Notes: generated by a model from the letters alone, not told the origin. Numbered from the stretch's first letter, positions 53,894 to 61,766 are shown. The stretch: DNA of 64,000 nucleotides from Haloarcula salinisoli (GCF_019599405.1 NZ_RKLQ01000002.1:820052-884051), one strand, 5' to 3'. Translations and numbers: made by a program.

Positions 53894-54169
53894 ATGCACT
53901 CGAACGACGACGGAGATGGTGACATCGGGTGGGACCGGGAGTCGCCGGGCGAACGAACGCCGCCGGAGTACGACCACGACCGCGGCTGTCCGAAGTGTGG
54001 CTCCCAGCGCACAGAGACCGGGACCGTCCAGACTGCGGGCGGGAACCTGTCGATGATGTCCGACGTGGCGACAAACGAGTTCCGCGTCGTCAGCTGTTCG
54101 ATGTGTGGCTACTCGGAGTTCTACCGGGAACGGGGCGACGACGATATCGTCGACCTGTTCTTCGAGTGA
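53894..54169 (+). CDS. Zinc-ribbon protein
   Basis: 91 residues from ATG 53894 (MHSNDDGDGDIGWDRESPGE). Two zinc knuckles: GCPKCGSQRTETGTVQTAGGN and SCSMCGYSEFYRERGDDD, spaced about 40 residues with an intervening Ser/Met-rich stretch, a pattern shared with RNA polymerase TFIIS-like zinc ribbons or YpzJ-like zinc ribbons. Probably binds nucleic acid or protein. Divergent from the Nif3-type gene, monocistronic. Confidence 0.8.
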   Translation: MHSNDDGDGDIGWDRESPGERTPPEYDHDRGCPKCGSQRTETGTVQTAGGNLSMMSDVATNEFRVVSCSMCGYSEFYRERGDDDIVDLFFE

Positions 54170-54319
54170 CGGCGCCGCTACGCGTCGAAGACGCTCTACC
54201 CTCGGTATCGGTGGTAGGCCCCGATTCCGCTGCCCGCACGGGTCACCACCTGAGTTGTGTCTCAGGGGCCACGGGGCCCGACAACAGCGCTTATCAATTC
54301 GCCTCCGGTGTACCCGCAC

Positions 54320-54565
54320 ATGACCCTGTACGACGCACACTGTGAGGAGCACAAAGCAGTCAACGGACGACATTACCTCTCGTTCACAATCGAGGGAGCG
54401 GCCGACCTACCGGACGAGTTCGAGCTCCAGCCCTCACCGCTGGAGTACGAGCGGCTCAAGGAACACTCCACTGGCGCCGAAGACGGCGTCGGGCAGGTCC
54501 CCGCGATGTACGACGACGGCTGGGCAATCGACTGGGACGCCCTGGAGACGGCGGCCGAGGACTGA
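54320..54565 (+). CDS. Small conserved haloarchaeal protein, function unknown
   Basis: 81 residues from ATG 54320 (MTLYDAHCEEHKAVNGRHYL), with TTATCA about 30 nt upstream as a TATA-like element. A single compact domain, acidic at the end (YDDGWAIDWDALETAAED). No known motif. Convergent with the GT-C-type gene downstream. Confidence 0.65.
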   Translation: MTLYDAHCEEHKAVNGRHYLSFTIEGAADLPDEFELQPSPLEYERLKEHSTGAEDGVGQVPAMYDDGWAIDWDALETAAED

Positions 54566-54601
54566 CCGTCCTGTTCGGGAGTCCTCACCCGGGGCAGACG
54601 G

Positions 54602-56272
54602 TCACGCGTCGAGGGCTCGCTGTTGGGATTCGCTCACCGCTGCGGTCCGGTTGTACTCGTAGACGCCGACACCGCTGTTCCGGTAGACCTCGGTGAACTG
54701 CTCGCTGGAACGCAGCGACTCGTGCAGGGCCGGCGAGATGCTCGCCCCACCGCGCCCGGACATGAACCCGCCGTAGGGCACGTAGACGTAGTCGACCTCG
54801 GACGCGAACTCGTGGTCGACGAGCGTGGCGTTCACACACGAGGCGTTCCAGCAGTTCCGCAGCTCGTACTGGGCCGACTCGTGTCTGGTGAACGTCTCCT
54901 GGCCCGACCACTCGGTCCCGTACTTCACGATGACCGACGTGCGGTTGGCCAGATGCGGGAACCACTCGCTGGCGCCGCCGACGACGGCGACCTGTGCGTC
55001 GGCGGCCGTCTCGTCTTCGATCCAGTCCATCGCCGTCCGGTCCTCGGCGTCGACATACACCGGCAGCGGACTATAGGGGCTCGTCCCCGACGCAGCGGCC
55101 ATGTTCTGGCCCACGAACGGGCCGACGAGGACGAGGAAAAAGACGATAGCGACCACCTGCCGCGTGGACAGGTCCGGGAGGTCGACGCGGGAGAGGGGGG
55201 CCGGCAGGCTGAAGCGAGACGGGAGGGACAGACGGGAGAGACGCCCCGTCGAGCGGTCGGGCAGGTCGATGTCCAGCTCGGTCAGCACCGACAGCGCGAG
55301 CATGAATCCCACAGCGCCCAGCGGCGCGACGACCAGAATCCCGAGCCGGCCGTGGGGCGGCACCAGCAAAACAATCGGAGCGGCCAGCCAGGCGGGCTGG
55401 TGCCACTCCCCACGGGCGACCAGCGACGCGGTGCCCACGACCGCGAACGCGGCCGGCCAGTTCAGCACGTAGCTCGTTCCCCAGAACCAGTCGACCAGCT
55501 CCCCAAGGTCCGAGAGGCTGTTGTTGAACGAGCCCTGGGAACCCGCGCCGGCGAAGAAGATGTCCGCGCCGTGGTTCGAGACGACGGTTAGCCACCACGG
55601 GCTGGCGATGACGAGCCCGCCGACGGCGATTCCGGCCCCGGTCGCCAGCCCCCGCGGCGAGCGGTCCCAGACGAGCCACGCGGCAGCGACGCCGGCCCCG
55701 GCTGCCGCGGCGTGGACGGGGTGGGTCAACACGACGAGCCCCCAGCCGATTGTCGCGGTGGCCAGCGCCCGCCGGTCCCCGTCGTTCGCGAAGTACTGGT
55801 AGGCCCCGAACATCGCGACCAGCATGAACAGAAAGCCCAGCCCGCGGATGAAGCCGCTCGCCCCCAGTAGATAGACGTTCAGCGAGACGTGCGTGCCCGT
55901 GATGATGCCAGCGACGAGTGCCGTCTCGGGACGGTCGGTCAGCACCCACGTGAGGTGATAGACGAGCGCGACGATGCCCAGCAGGACGACCGGTGCACCG
56001 AAGCGAAGCAGCGCTACGCCGTCGACGCCGAGCTCCAGGAAAACGGCCATAACGTAGAACCCCAGCGGCGGATACGCGAAGGGGACGCCCTCCGGGGTGA
56101 ACCCGTCGATAGTCGTCGGCAGCGTGCCCGATTCGGCGACCGTCGCCGCCATTTCGAGGAAAAGTCCGCCCAGCAGCGCCGGGAACTCGTGGGTACGGAG
56201 GTAGGCGACCTGAACGAGCGCCGAGAGCCCGAGTGCCAGCAGCAAGAACCCCCTGTACCGGTTCAGACGCAT
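54602..56272 (-). CDS. GT-C-type polytopic glycosyltransferase-like protein
   Basis: 556 residues from ATG 56272 (MRLNRYRGFLLLALGLSALV). About eleven hydrophobic helices, the first loop holding GTLPTTIDGFTPEGVPFAYPPLGFYV, and a soluble C-terminal domain of 150 residues (TAMDWIEDETAADAQVAVVGGASEWFPHLANRTSVIVKYG...). It resembles ArnT/dolichyl-phosphate-dependent glycosyltransferases of unknown specificity. Possibly active in haloarchaeal envelope glycosylation; no DxD or EL5 motif is decisive. Confidence 0.7.
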   Translation of the reverse strand: MRLNRYRGFLLLALGLSALVQVAYLRTHEFPALLGGLFLEMAATVAESGTLPTTIDGFTPEGVPFAYPPLGFYVMAVFLELGVDGVALLRFGAPVVLLGIVALVYHLTWVLTDRPETALVAGIITGTHVSLNVYLLGASGFIRGLGFLFMLVAMFGAYQYFANDGDRRALATATIGWGLVVLTHPVHAAAAGAGVAAAWLVWDRSPRGLATGAGIAVGGLVIASPWWLTVVSNHGADIFFAGAGSQGSFNNSLSDLGELVDWFWGTSYVLNWPAAFAVVGTASLVARGEWHQPAWLAAPIVLLVPPHGRLGILVVAPLGAVGFMLALSVLTELDIDLPDRSTGRLSRLSLPSRFSLPAPLSRVDLPDLSTRQVVAIVFFLVLVGPFVGQNMAAASGTSPYSPLPVYVDAEDRTAMDWIEDETAADAQVAVVGGASEWFPHLANRTSVIVKYGTEWSGQETFTRHESAQYELRNCWNASCVNATLVDHEFASEVDYVYVPYGGFMSGRGGASISPALHESLRSSEQFTEVYRNSGVGVYEYNRTAAVSESQQRALDA

Positions 56273-56592
56273 ATACTTCCGGCAGTGTAAGGACGAGCAT
56301 AATATTGTTGGTACAGGGTAGGTCGCCGCGAGCAAATCGGGCACAGCCTACTGGTACCAGTCCCACGGCCGCTGGAGCGGGCCTGTCAGTCACCGGGACC
56401 ACAGGCGCCGTGGCCCGGTAAATTTGAGGCCCAGCAAGAGTGCAGCGAGGACAGGAAGCACACTGCCAGCCTGTCCGATTGAGAGGGCGATTTCCAAACA
56501 TCGTCCACAATCTCAGCGACTCCCGAAATCCCTTCATCGAATTTAGGTTAATAATACAACATATTCAAGAGACGAGCGGTCGGTGGATATGT
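56273..56592. other. Intergenic gap with possible remnant of a membrane gene
   Basis: About 320 nt. On the minus strand, 56400-56480 reads ALSIGQAGSVLPVLAALLL before GLKFTGP and a stop, a plausible membrane-protein C-terminus, and immediately upstream in another frame GISGVAEIVDDVWK: it looks like a short gene broken by a frameshift. On the plus strand TTAATAATA (56549-56557) could be the TATA of the zinc-ribbon gene at 56593. Neither is certain. Confidence 0.35.
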
Positions 56593-56751
56593 GTGGTCGC
56601 TAACACTATTCCGCGAGATGCCAAACTGGAGTGTCGAAGCTGTGGGTACAGCAAACGGGCGAGCCTGCTGGTCAAACCCGCCCAGATTGCCGTGACGATG
56701 TCGTGTCAACAGTGTGGGTCCCCACTGGCACTGGCCGAGTCCGCTCGATAG
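56593..56751 (+). CDS. Tiny zinc-ribbon protein
   Basis: 52 residues from GTG 56593 (VANTIPRDAKLECRSCGYSK). Knuckles CRSC and CQQC are 28 residues apart with hydrophobic spacing, a compact zinc-ribbon. The TATA-like element about 40 nt upstream supports a start in this region. Family not recognised. Confidence 0.6.
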   Translation: MVANTIPRDAKLECRSCGYSKRASLLVKPAQIAVTMSCQQCGSPLALAESAR

Positions 56752-57056
56752 CCCGACTGGTCGGGTTTTGCGGACAGCGCACCGGACCTGCCGGATGAGT
56801 CTGTGTCGCTCACAGCGACCGGGGTCTGCCCCGAGCAATACTTTTCAGCTGTCGCGTCGGCGTAGCGACGTGAAATACATTTACGCGCACCGAAGAGAGA
56901 ACTAACGTTCCATCTCATAGCGGCGAAGTCGTTGCCGACCACTGTAGTATGCCGTCAACGGTGGTTTGTTCGGGTCGCAGAATTTCCATAGGTACGAACG
57001 CATGCGGTCCGTTCGAATGATTGGATTTTATCCCGCGACCCCGACTACCAGGCGAC
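56752..57056. other. Intergenic gap before DUF4870 gene
   Basis: 305 nt. No credible gene. TTTTATCC at 57025-57032 lies 25-32 nt before ATG 57057 and is a good TATA box. The preceding 250 nt contain no repeat, hairpin or operator that I can support. Confidence 0.4.
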
Positions 57057-57383
57057 ATGGCAACACGCACTGAGGGAGATACGACGCTGGCCGCGCTCGC
57101 ACACGCCTCCTCGCTGTTTGCGCCCTTCGTCGGACCACTGCTCGTTTTGCTAATCGCAGACGACGGCGATACGCTCGTCGAGGAAAACGCGAAGAGTTCG
57201 CTCAACTTCGAAATCGTATTTTTCATTGCGACACTGATTTCCTTCCTGTTGGCGTTTGTTCTCATCGGGTTTCTGTTCTTGCTGATACTCCTCCCGGCCG
57301 GGCTCGTGATTCGAATCATCGGGACGCTACGGGCGAGCGAAGGCGAAATCTACCACTACCCGCTCACGCCGAATCTCATCTGA
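57057..57383 (+). CDS. DUF4870 membrane protein
   Basis: 108 residues from ATG 57057 (MATRTEGDTTLAALAHASSL). DUF4870 pattern: N-terminal ALAHASSLFAPFVGPLLVLLI, then DDGDTLVEENAKSSLNFEI (the conserved NAxxALNFxI motif, here NAKSSLNFEI), two further helices and a short tail. Three to four membrane helices. Possibly involved in envelope or Tic20-like functions; unknown in archaea. Its TATA box is at 57025. Confidence 0.85.
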   Translation: MATRTEGDTTLAALAHASSLFAPFVGPLLVLLIADDGDTLVEENAKSSLNFEIVFFIATLISFLLAFVLIGFLFLLILLPAGLVIRIIGTLRASEGEIYHYPLTPNLI

Positions 57384-57587
57384 CGGGGACAGATACCCAT
57401 CGACCGACTGACCACACAACACTCTCGGGCTGGTCGTGGGCTATGGCATACTGACCGACCATCTGGAGTGATAACCCTCTCAAAGAATGTGTTTCGAATT
57501 AGATTTACTGAACTAACTGCTCAGTAGGTTTGGAAAATGATAATTCAGATAGATATAATTTATGTATGTGAGCAATAGTTTTATTGC

Positions 57588-58223
57588 ATGGTTCGGTTAC
57601 TAGACCGGCGGTCGTTCCTCGCAGCGGGAGCCACAGCAGGTGTCGTTACGATTGCGGGATGCGGGCAAGATAGCGGGGCACCCGAAACTGAAAATACTGA
57701 AGCGGGGACCGACGAGCCAGGGACGACGTGCGAAGAATCGAACGGCGGTAGCGCCTCGTTCGACCTGGATATAACTGCTGACCAACTCCCTGACGCGTTC
57801 GAGTCGATCAGCGTCGAGTTCACCGGATTTGAGCTCTCCGATGTCGACGGGTGCACCGTCACCCGCGAGAGTGACCCGGTGCAGTTCGACCTCGACCAGT
57901 TCGAGGCCGGATTTGACTGGAGCGAAGGATCGATAGATCTCATGGAGACAAACGTTCCGCCGGGGGAGTACGACAGCATCACGTACTTCATCACTGTTAC
58001 CGATACCACTCTGTCCAGCGGTGACGGCGAACAGACGTTCCAGACCAACGAAGATGGCAGGGTACCGGGTATCCTTTGGGATTCGGGAGGGAATTCGCTC
58101 CGTATTGAAGCCGGCGAGTCGATAACAATTACCCCGCAACTGACCGTTCAGGAGGGCTTCAGTTACGACTGGAGGATGGGGAGCAAATTCGATACCCAGG
58201 AAAGCTTAGACCGACAGTCTTAG
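57588..58223 (+). CDS. DUF4382-type Tat lipoprotein
   Basis: 211 residues. Signal LDRRSFLAAGATAGVVTIAGC with lipobox, then an acidic linker and a DUF4382-like beta domain (FDLDITADQLPDAFESISVEFTGFELSD, MELSDVDG... and ETNVPPGEYDSITYFITVTDTTLSSGDGE). Binding protein of unknown function on the outer face. TATA-like TATAATTTATG at 57556-57566 lies about 25-30 nt before the ATG. It is the last gene before the mobile region. Confidence 0.8.
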   Translation: MVRLLDRRSFLAAGATAGVVTIAGCGQDSGAPETENTEAGTDEPGTTCEESNGGSASFDLDITADQLPDAFESISVEFTGFELSDVDGCTVTRESDPVQFDLDQFEAGFDWSEGSIDLMETNVPPGEYDSITYFITVTDTTLSSGDGEQTFQTNEDGRVPGILWDSGGNSLRIEAGESITITPQLTVQEGFSYDWRMGSKFDTQESLDRQS

Positions 58224-58373
58224 TCCTTCGCTCGACAGCTCTTTGCTGTACTGAACGATCAAGAGAGTATCCGGACTGCTACCCACATTAAGAATCACTA
58301 TGAACTAATGAACTGAGCAGAAGCGAGTGAACTCGTCTCCGTTATTACAGTATATATAACCGCCCCTCTGACA
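58224..58373. other. Left flank of the mobile region
   Basis: 150 nt, AT-rich, without a gene. TATATATAA at about 58350-58358 is a strong TATA box, 15-25 nt before the left direct repeat, with no credible open frame behind it on the plus strand. The preceding gene is chromosomal in style, so the transition to accessory DNA lies here. Confidence 0.45.
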
Positions 58374-58433
58374 ACCTCACTTTTACCGAATCACCCGAGA
58401 CCGCCGGGCATGGCCGTACGCGCGGCCTGTCCA
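58374..58433 (+). repeat. Left copy of the 60-bp imperfect direct repeat
   Basis: 53 of 60 bases match 63822-63881. The first 17 bases ACCTCACTTTTACCGAA are identical. Differences are spread over the remaining 43 bases, and four of the seven are third-base changes if read as LTFTE... on the plus strand. Either an attachment site (att core = the 17-bp block) or a duplicated leader of two paralogous genes. Confidence 0.65.
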
Positions 58434-58579
58434 CTCATTCGAATTCCCGCGGCGGCAGACGACACGCGGCGCTCGAAAGTGAGCGCCGCGAGAAGTATGG
58501 GCCGGCGCGATTTTGATACATCCCGTTTCATAGGGGCCTCAATGCACTCTCTGGTCGGTTTCTGAATCGTGTTAGTCAT
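58391..58579 (-). CDS. Possible small protein coupled to integrase
   Basis: 62 residues. ATG 58579 overlaps the integrase stop as ATGACTAA, an arrangement typical of co-translated genes. MTNTIQKPTRECIEAPMKRD, then a basic stretch and a Gly-rich end. Codon bias unusual. Virus-type integrases of this family have small accessory genes downstream, so it may be one; it could also be a chance open frame. Its 3' end lies inside the left direct repeat. Confidence 0.35.
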   Translation of the reverse strand: MTNTIQKPTRECIEAPMKRDVSKSRRPILLAALTFERRVSSAAAGIRMSGQAARTAMPGGLG

Positions 58580-59642
58580 CGGTATCGAAGTCCAAACTCT
58601 CGACGAGCGAGCGGCGCCGGTCCTCCATGCGCTCACGGAGACGTTCGCGCCGCTGCTCGGGCGTCGCTTTGTCGTAGTGCTGTTCGATGGTCTTCCGGGT
58701 CGCGTTCACCCGCTCGGCAACGTCCTGGGGCGGCCAGCCGAGGTTCAACAGCCAGGTAATCGTCCCCGTCCGGATGTGGTGGGGCGCCCGTGAGGATGGG
58801 CACTTACTCGCCTGGTCCCGCGCGGTCCACTCGCAGGCCTCGATCTCCTTGTCGTGTGGGCAGTAGCCGTAGGAACACGGCAGGGTCGCCAGATAACACC
58901 AGATCCGGATGGTGTTGCTCGTCGGTCGGCCCCGAGCGCTGGCGATGAGCGGCTGGCGCCCGTGCTCGTCGCGGCTGTCGTAGCGATAGTTCGCGATGTA
59001 GGTCCGGAGTACGTCGCCGACCGGCTCCGGGAGCGCCACCGGGCGCTCGCCTTCGAGCTTGTTCTTCAGCGGGGTACCGGTATCCGGTCGGTGCCGGAAC
59101 ATCACGTAAGGCGACCCGTCGAGATGGGCGTCCCGAACGTCCAGGCCGCGGATGCTCCCCTGGCGGGCGCCGGTGAACCACGCCAGTTCGAGGAACGCGT
59201 GCTGTCGGGTGCCATAATCGCTCTCGGAGTTGCGGTAATGGGACAGGAGCGAGCGGGCGGCGTCGACGCTGAGCTTCGTGTCGCTGGAGCGGTCGCCGGG
59301 GTCGAGGTCCGGAATCCGGACCGACTCGGCGAGACCGTCCTCCACGGCGCCGATGTCCTCCAGGAACTCCGTGAACACGCGGAGGGTCCACATCTCGCCC
59401 TCCAGCGTGACGGCCTTGATGTCCGCACTCCGGTACTCGTAGTACTCGTCGAGGTCGTAGCGACGGAGCTGGCCGACGGTCTCGATGCCGACCGACTCGC
59501 ACCACTCGACGAACAGCTTCAGCCGGTAGCTCCAGCCCTCGACGCTCTCTTTCGTGGCATCGGAGCGCCGTCGGCGGAGATACCGCTCTACGGCGTCACC
59601 TGGGGACAGGTCTTCAGGGTCGGGACGACGGCGACCGCTCAC
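58572..59642 (-). CDS. int: Tyrosine integrase, haloarchaeal SNJ2-like type
   Basis: 356 residues from GTG 59642. N-terminal SAM-like core-binding domain (ESVEGWSYRLKLFVEWCESVGIETVGQLRRYDLDEYYEYRSADIKAVTLEGEMWTLRVFTEFLEDIG); catalytic: Arg in WFTGARQGSIRGLD near residue 165, His-x2-Arg in APHHIRTGTITWLL near 295, and nucleophile Tyr in TIEQHYDKATPEQRR near 325. A Cys/His cluster CSYGYCPHDKEIEACEW lies before HxxR. From memory this Cys-rich insertion marks integrases of the pleolipovirus SNJ2 group. It integrates and excises the element. Confidence 0.88.
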   Translation of the reverse strand: MSGRRRPDPEDLSPGDAVERYLRRRRSDATKESVEGWSYRLKLFVEWCESVGIETVGQLRRYDLDEYYEYRSADIKAVTLEGEMWTLRVFTEFLEDIGAVEDGLAESVRIPDLDPGDRSSDTKLSVDAARSLLSHYRNSESDYGTRQHAFLELAWFTGARQGSIRGLDVRDAHLDGSPYVMFRHRPDTGTPLKNKLEGERPVALPEPVGDVLRTYIANYRYDSRDEHGRQPLIASARGRPTSNTIRIWCYLATLPCSYGYCPHDKEIEACEWTARDQASKCPSSRAPHHIRTGTITWLLNLGWPPQDVAERVNATRKTIEQHYDKATPEQRRERLRERMEDRRRSLVESLDFDTDD

Positions 59643-59830
59643 GCACCGATCACCCCGGCGGGACCACCGACAGTTTGAGTATGGTAATCTGTGTGGATTA
59701 GCATGGGTCTCACCAGTGACGGCGAGCGCGCCGAGGGTTCCAATCTGGACGCGCCCGCCGTCGAGGGACCCCTTCGGAATCGAACCGAAGCGCCGCCAGT
59801 GGGTCCAACCACGTCGCTGTTCTCAGTCAC
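59639..59830 (-). CDS. Possible small protein linking zinc-finger and integrase genes
   Basis: 63 residues. The frame starts with GTG directly after the stop of the zinc-finger gene and ends in a GTGA overlap with the integrase GTG. The exact fit between two genes is suggestive, but the sequence has no recognisable domain and includes a tRNA-like hairpin. It might be a frame left open by pressure on the other strand. Confidence 0.35.
   Translation of the reverse strand: MTENSDVVGPTGGASVRFRRGPSTAGASRLEPSARSPSLVRPMLIHTDYHTQTVGGPAGVIGA
59766..59806 (-). other. tRNA T-arm-like mini-helix upstream of integrase
   Basis: Minus strand reads GGACCC, ten bases, CTTCGG, TTCGATT, CCGAAG, GGGTCC. CTTCGG/CCGAAG is a six-base stem closing a canonical tRNA T-loop (TTCRANN), and GGACCC/GGGTCC pairs like the outer acceptor. 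It looks like a tRNA whose D- and anticodon arms are replaced by ten bases. Integrases of this type use tRNA genes, so this may be an attachment-site relic. No full tRNA was seen. Confidence 0.5.
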
Positions 59831-60112
59831 TCACCGCTCAATCGAACGACCGTCACCCGTCGCTTCCTGGTCGAGGTCACGGTCGTAGGGGCCGGCCGGC
59901 GTCAGCAGTCGCACCTGCTCGCGCTCCAGCAGCCCACCGTCGCGGCGGTCGCGCAGCTCGTGGAAGACGCCATCAACACCATCCTGGCGGGCGCACTTCG
60001 CACACCAGAAGTGGTGATTCGTGGGCTCCCACGACCGGTGCCCCCGCGGGCAGACGAATCGCCAGCGGTCCGTTCGGTTCTCGATCTCCACCGTCGCTTT
60101 CGTCTCCGACAT
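59831..60112 (-). CDS. Small zinc-finger protein of the element
   Basis: 93 residues from ATG 60112 (MSETKATVEIENRTDRWRFV). Zinc motif C-P-R-G-H with C-A-K-C 23 residues on (FVCPRGHRSWEPTNHHFWCAKCARQD), then a basic/acidic tail. The fold resembles small haloviral proteins that may bind nucleic acid. It starts a likely minus-strand operon with the 63-residue frame and integrase. Its promoter region has GTGAAAGT-type repeats. Confidence 0.65.
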   Translation of the reverse strand: MSETKATVEIENRTDRWRFVCPRGHRSWEPTNHHFWCAKCARQDGVDGVFHELRDRRDGGLLEREQVRLLTPAGPYDRDLDQEATGDGRSIER

Positions 60113-60517
60113 GAGCGGTCGGAACTGACGGGATGGGGTACAAAAATGAAAGCCCACACGCGGGTAGTGAAAGTGAAAGTAGTCGGTTCGCCACCCCGTC
60201 CAGTAGATATTGGCTCTTTCACCGGTGAAAGTAAAACCGGGGCGCGGGCAGTCTGTCGTGCCACCTGTCTTTTGGCGGCGTGCATCCGTCGTGGTCATGT
60301 GTTCGCTCTATAGAGCGGCACTCCGGCCGGCGCAGGGTCGTCGGCCACCTGCTCTTTCTCACCCTTACTGCACCCGTCGAGCCCGACTGCCGCGCTATAT
60401 TGCTCACATACGCCCACCTTACTTATTTGTTGCGCAGAATTGCTCACGAACACAGATGATTGCCCAAATCTGCCGAATGACCGGTGCAACTAACACGTTC
60501 TGCTCAGATTTGCGGGT
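60113..60517. promoter_or_regulatory. Divergent control region with repeats
   Basis: 405 nt between the zinc-finger gene (minus) and the winged-helix gene (plus). GTGAAAGT occurs at 60167, 60173 and 60225, and a perfect palindrome TTTCACCGGTGAAA lies at 60217-60230. TGCTCA-type words: TGCTCA at 60401, 60441 and 60501 and TGCCCA at 60461, at intervals of 40, 20 and 40 bp, multiples of one helical turn, three of them in the context ATTGCTCA or ATTGCCCA. This looks like the switch region of a provirus, with the winged-helix protein as a candidate binder. Confidence 0.55.
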
Positions 60518-60817
60518 ATGCGCCCGCGTGTCGAAGGCATGAACGAAGTAGACGACGCTGTCCTCGAATTCTTCGAGGCGCAGGACGAGGGGGTTGCTCT
60601 TCCCCCAACTGTTGTCTGGTATAATCTCCATGACCTGCTCGAAGTCATTGACAAGAGCCGGGATACTGTCGCTCGACGCATGCGGAAGCTCACTAACCGG
60701 GGACTCTTGACAAAGGCTTCTGAGGAGAGAGGTTATTACCAGATTACTCAGAAGGGGAGAGATTATCTTACAGGAGACATTGATGCAGAAGAGCTTCGAA
60801 TTGAGAGCGAGAACTGA
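60518..60817 (+). CDS. Winged-helix transcription regulator of the element
   Basis: 99 residues from ATG 60518 (the inner ATG 60539, MNEVDDAVLEFFE, is possible). A compact winged-helix: NEVDDAVLEFFEAQDEG, HDLLEVIDKSRDTVARRMRKLTNRGLLTKAS as helix-turn-helix, and GYYQITQKGRDYLTGD as wing. Common in haloarchaeal proviruses and plasmids. It faces the divergent control region. Confidence 0.85.
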   Translation: MRPRVEGMNEVDDAVLEFFEAQDEGVALPPTVVWYNLHDLLEVIDKSRDTVARRMRKLTNRGLLTKASEERGYYQITQKGRDYLTGDIDAEELRIESEN

Positions 60818-60824
60818 GGCCGTA

Positions 60825-61199
60825 TCAACCCCACTCTGCAGGGGAGAAAATTGCTTGTCTATCTTTTTTGCTAATTGGTAGCGCTGCCGCAAATGACGGT
60901 AGTGCAATAGCCGCTGCCAGCAATAGGTTGCCCGACTGACCGAGAGGAATTAAAACTCTCCAGGTGAGAGCGATCGAGGGCAAAAGTAGCAAAAGAGGTG
61001 CTGCTCCCGTAATTCGAATTCCCATCGGAGGAAGATTGCACGCAGAGAAGTCAACAGAACGAGGCACGATGTAATACCGAATAATTAGTTTCTGCTGGTT
61101 AGTCCAAATAAAGCCTGTAAAATAGTGGGCTGCTTCGTGCATCCACCACCCGAAATAACCGACAAGAGCCATTACCAGCAACTGATACCCTAAAATCAT
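60825..61199 (-). CDS. Small HExxH membrane protein (M50-like)
   Basis: 124 residues. Starts with a hydrophobic helix ending in WWMHEAAHYFTGF, where HEAAH is a zinc-protease-like motif at the membrane surface, then three further hydrophobic helices. Resembles a minimal site-2-protease (M50-like) fold but lacks a visible NPDG-type motif, so activity is uncertain. Convergent with the winged-helix gene; AT-rich. Confidence 0.6.
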   Translation of the reverse strand: MILGYQLLVMALVGYFGWWMHEAAHYFTGFIWTNQQKLIIRYYIVPRSVDFSACNLPPMGIRITGAAPLLLLLPSIALTWRVLIPLGQSGNLLLAAAIALPSFAAALPISKKDRQAIFSPAEWG

Positions 61200-61297
61200 A
61201 TACGCTGAAAGTAGGTGCCTATATTTAAAAATTCTATCAGGGAGGTTGAGGTTTCACAAGCCTCTGATAAAAGTTGCAATTAAGAGACCATTATAGT

Positions 61298-61480
61298 CTA
61301 TTTCCCCACCACAGCGTAGCTTTCCGTCTCCTCCTTGTCAATCAAATCCTCATACCGATAGGCGTGCCCACACGTCTGACAGTACACCGTCGGCCCGTCC
61401 TGGTCGACGAGATCGTGATGATGCTGTGGGCACATCACCCGCCACGGGTCCGCCAACTTCTCGCTCATAGACTCACTCAT
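61298..61480 (-). CDS. Tiny zinc-knuckle protein of the element
   Basis: 60 residues from MSESMSEKLADPWRVMCPQH. Zinc pair VMCPQHHHDLVDQDGP and YCQTCGHAYRYED (Cys/His then C-x2-C). The start overlaps the end of the upstream 67-residue gene by about 8 nt, so both are one operon. Similar to other small halovirus-type zinc proteins. Coordinates may be off by one base. Confidence 0.6.
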   Translation of the reverse strand: MSESMSEKLADPWRVMCPQHHHDLVDQDGPTVYCQTCGHAYRYEDLIDKEETESYAVVGK

Positions 61481-61676
61481 CGCCCGCCTCCGAAATCTTC
61501 CGGCAGTACTCGGCCGCCGCGTCCGCCGCGGTCTCGCCGTGGCCCTGGACAGACACGCCGCCCTGCGTCGCCAGCCAGCGGCCGTCGTCCAACTCGTCGA
61601 GGACGATGGTGGTCCAGCCTTTCGGGCTCGTGTGCAATTCGTCCTGTACTTCCTTGTCGTCGTAGGTTGCACCCAT
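61473..61676 (-). CDS. Small HicB-like acidic protein of the element
   Basis: 67 residues (MGATYDDKEVQDELHTSPKG). The segment WTTIVLDELDDGRWLATQGGVSVQGHGETAADAAAEYCRK resembles the HicB-type/UPF0150 fold (strand-helix with GxGxT pattern), but no HicA partner is visible. Upstream of it (about 55-65 nt) is ACTTTCAC, also present before the 93-residue zinc-finger gene. Co-transcribed with the zinc-knuckle gene. Confidence 0.6.
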   Translation of the reverse strand: MGATYDDKEVQDELHTSPKGWTTIVLDELDDGRWLATQGGVSVQGHGETAADAAAEYCRKISEAGDE

Positions 61677-61766
61677 GCGAGGGACTGTGTACTGGTTGCT
61701 AAAGGGGGTGAGCCATGGGGGGAGAGTGGAAGTGAAAGTAGTCAGTATCGAGAGATTACCTTCAGA

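Noticed and set aside
58410-58570. Plus-strand 52-codon frame in the left repeat
   Set aside because: Biased composition, no family, and the repeat suggests non-coding or relic function.
59691-59888. 65-codon plus-strand frame upstream of integrase
   Set aside because: Overlaps the better-fitting minus-strand frame and the tRNA-like helix; no motif.
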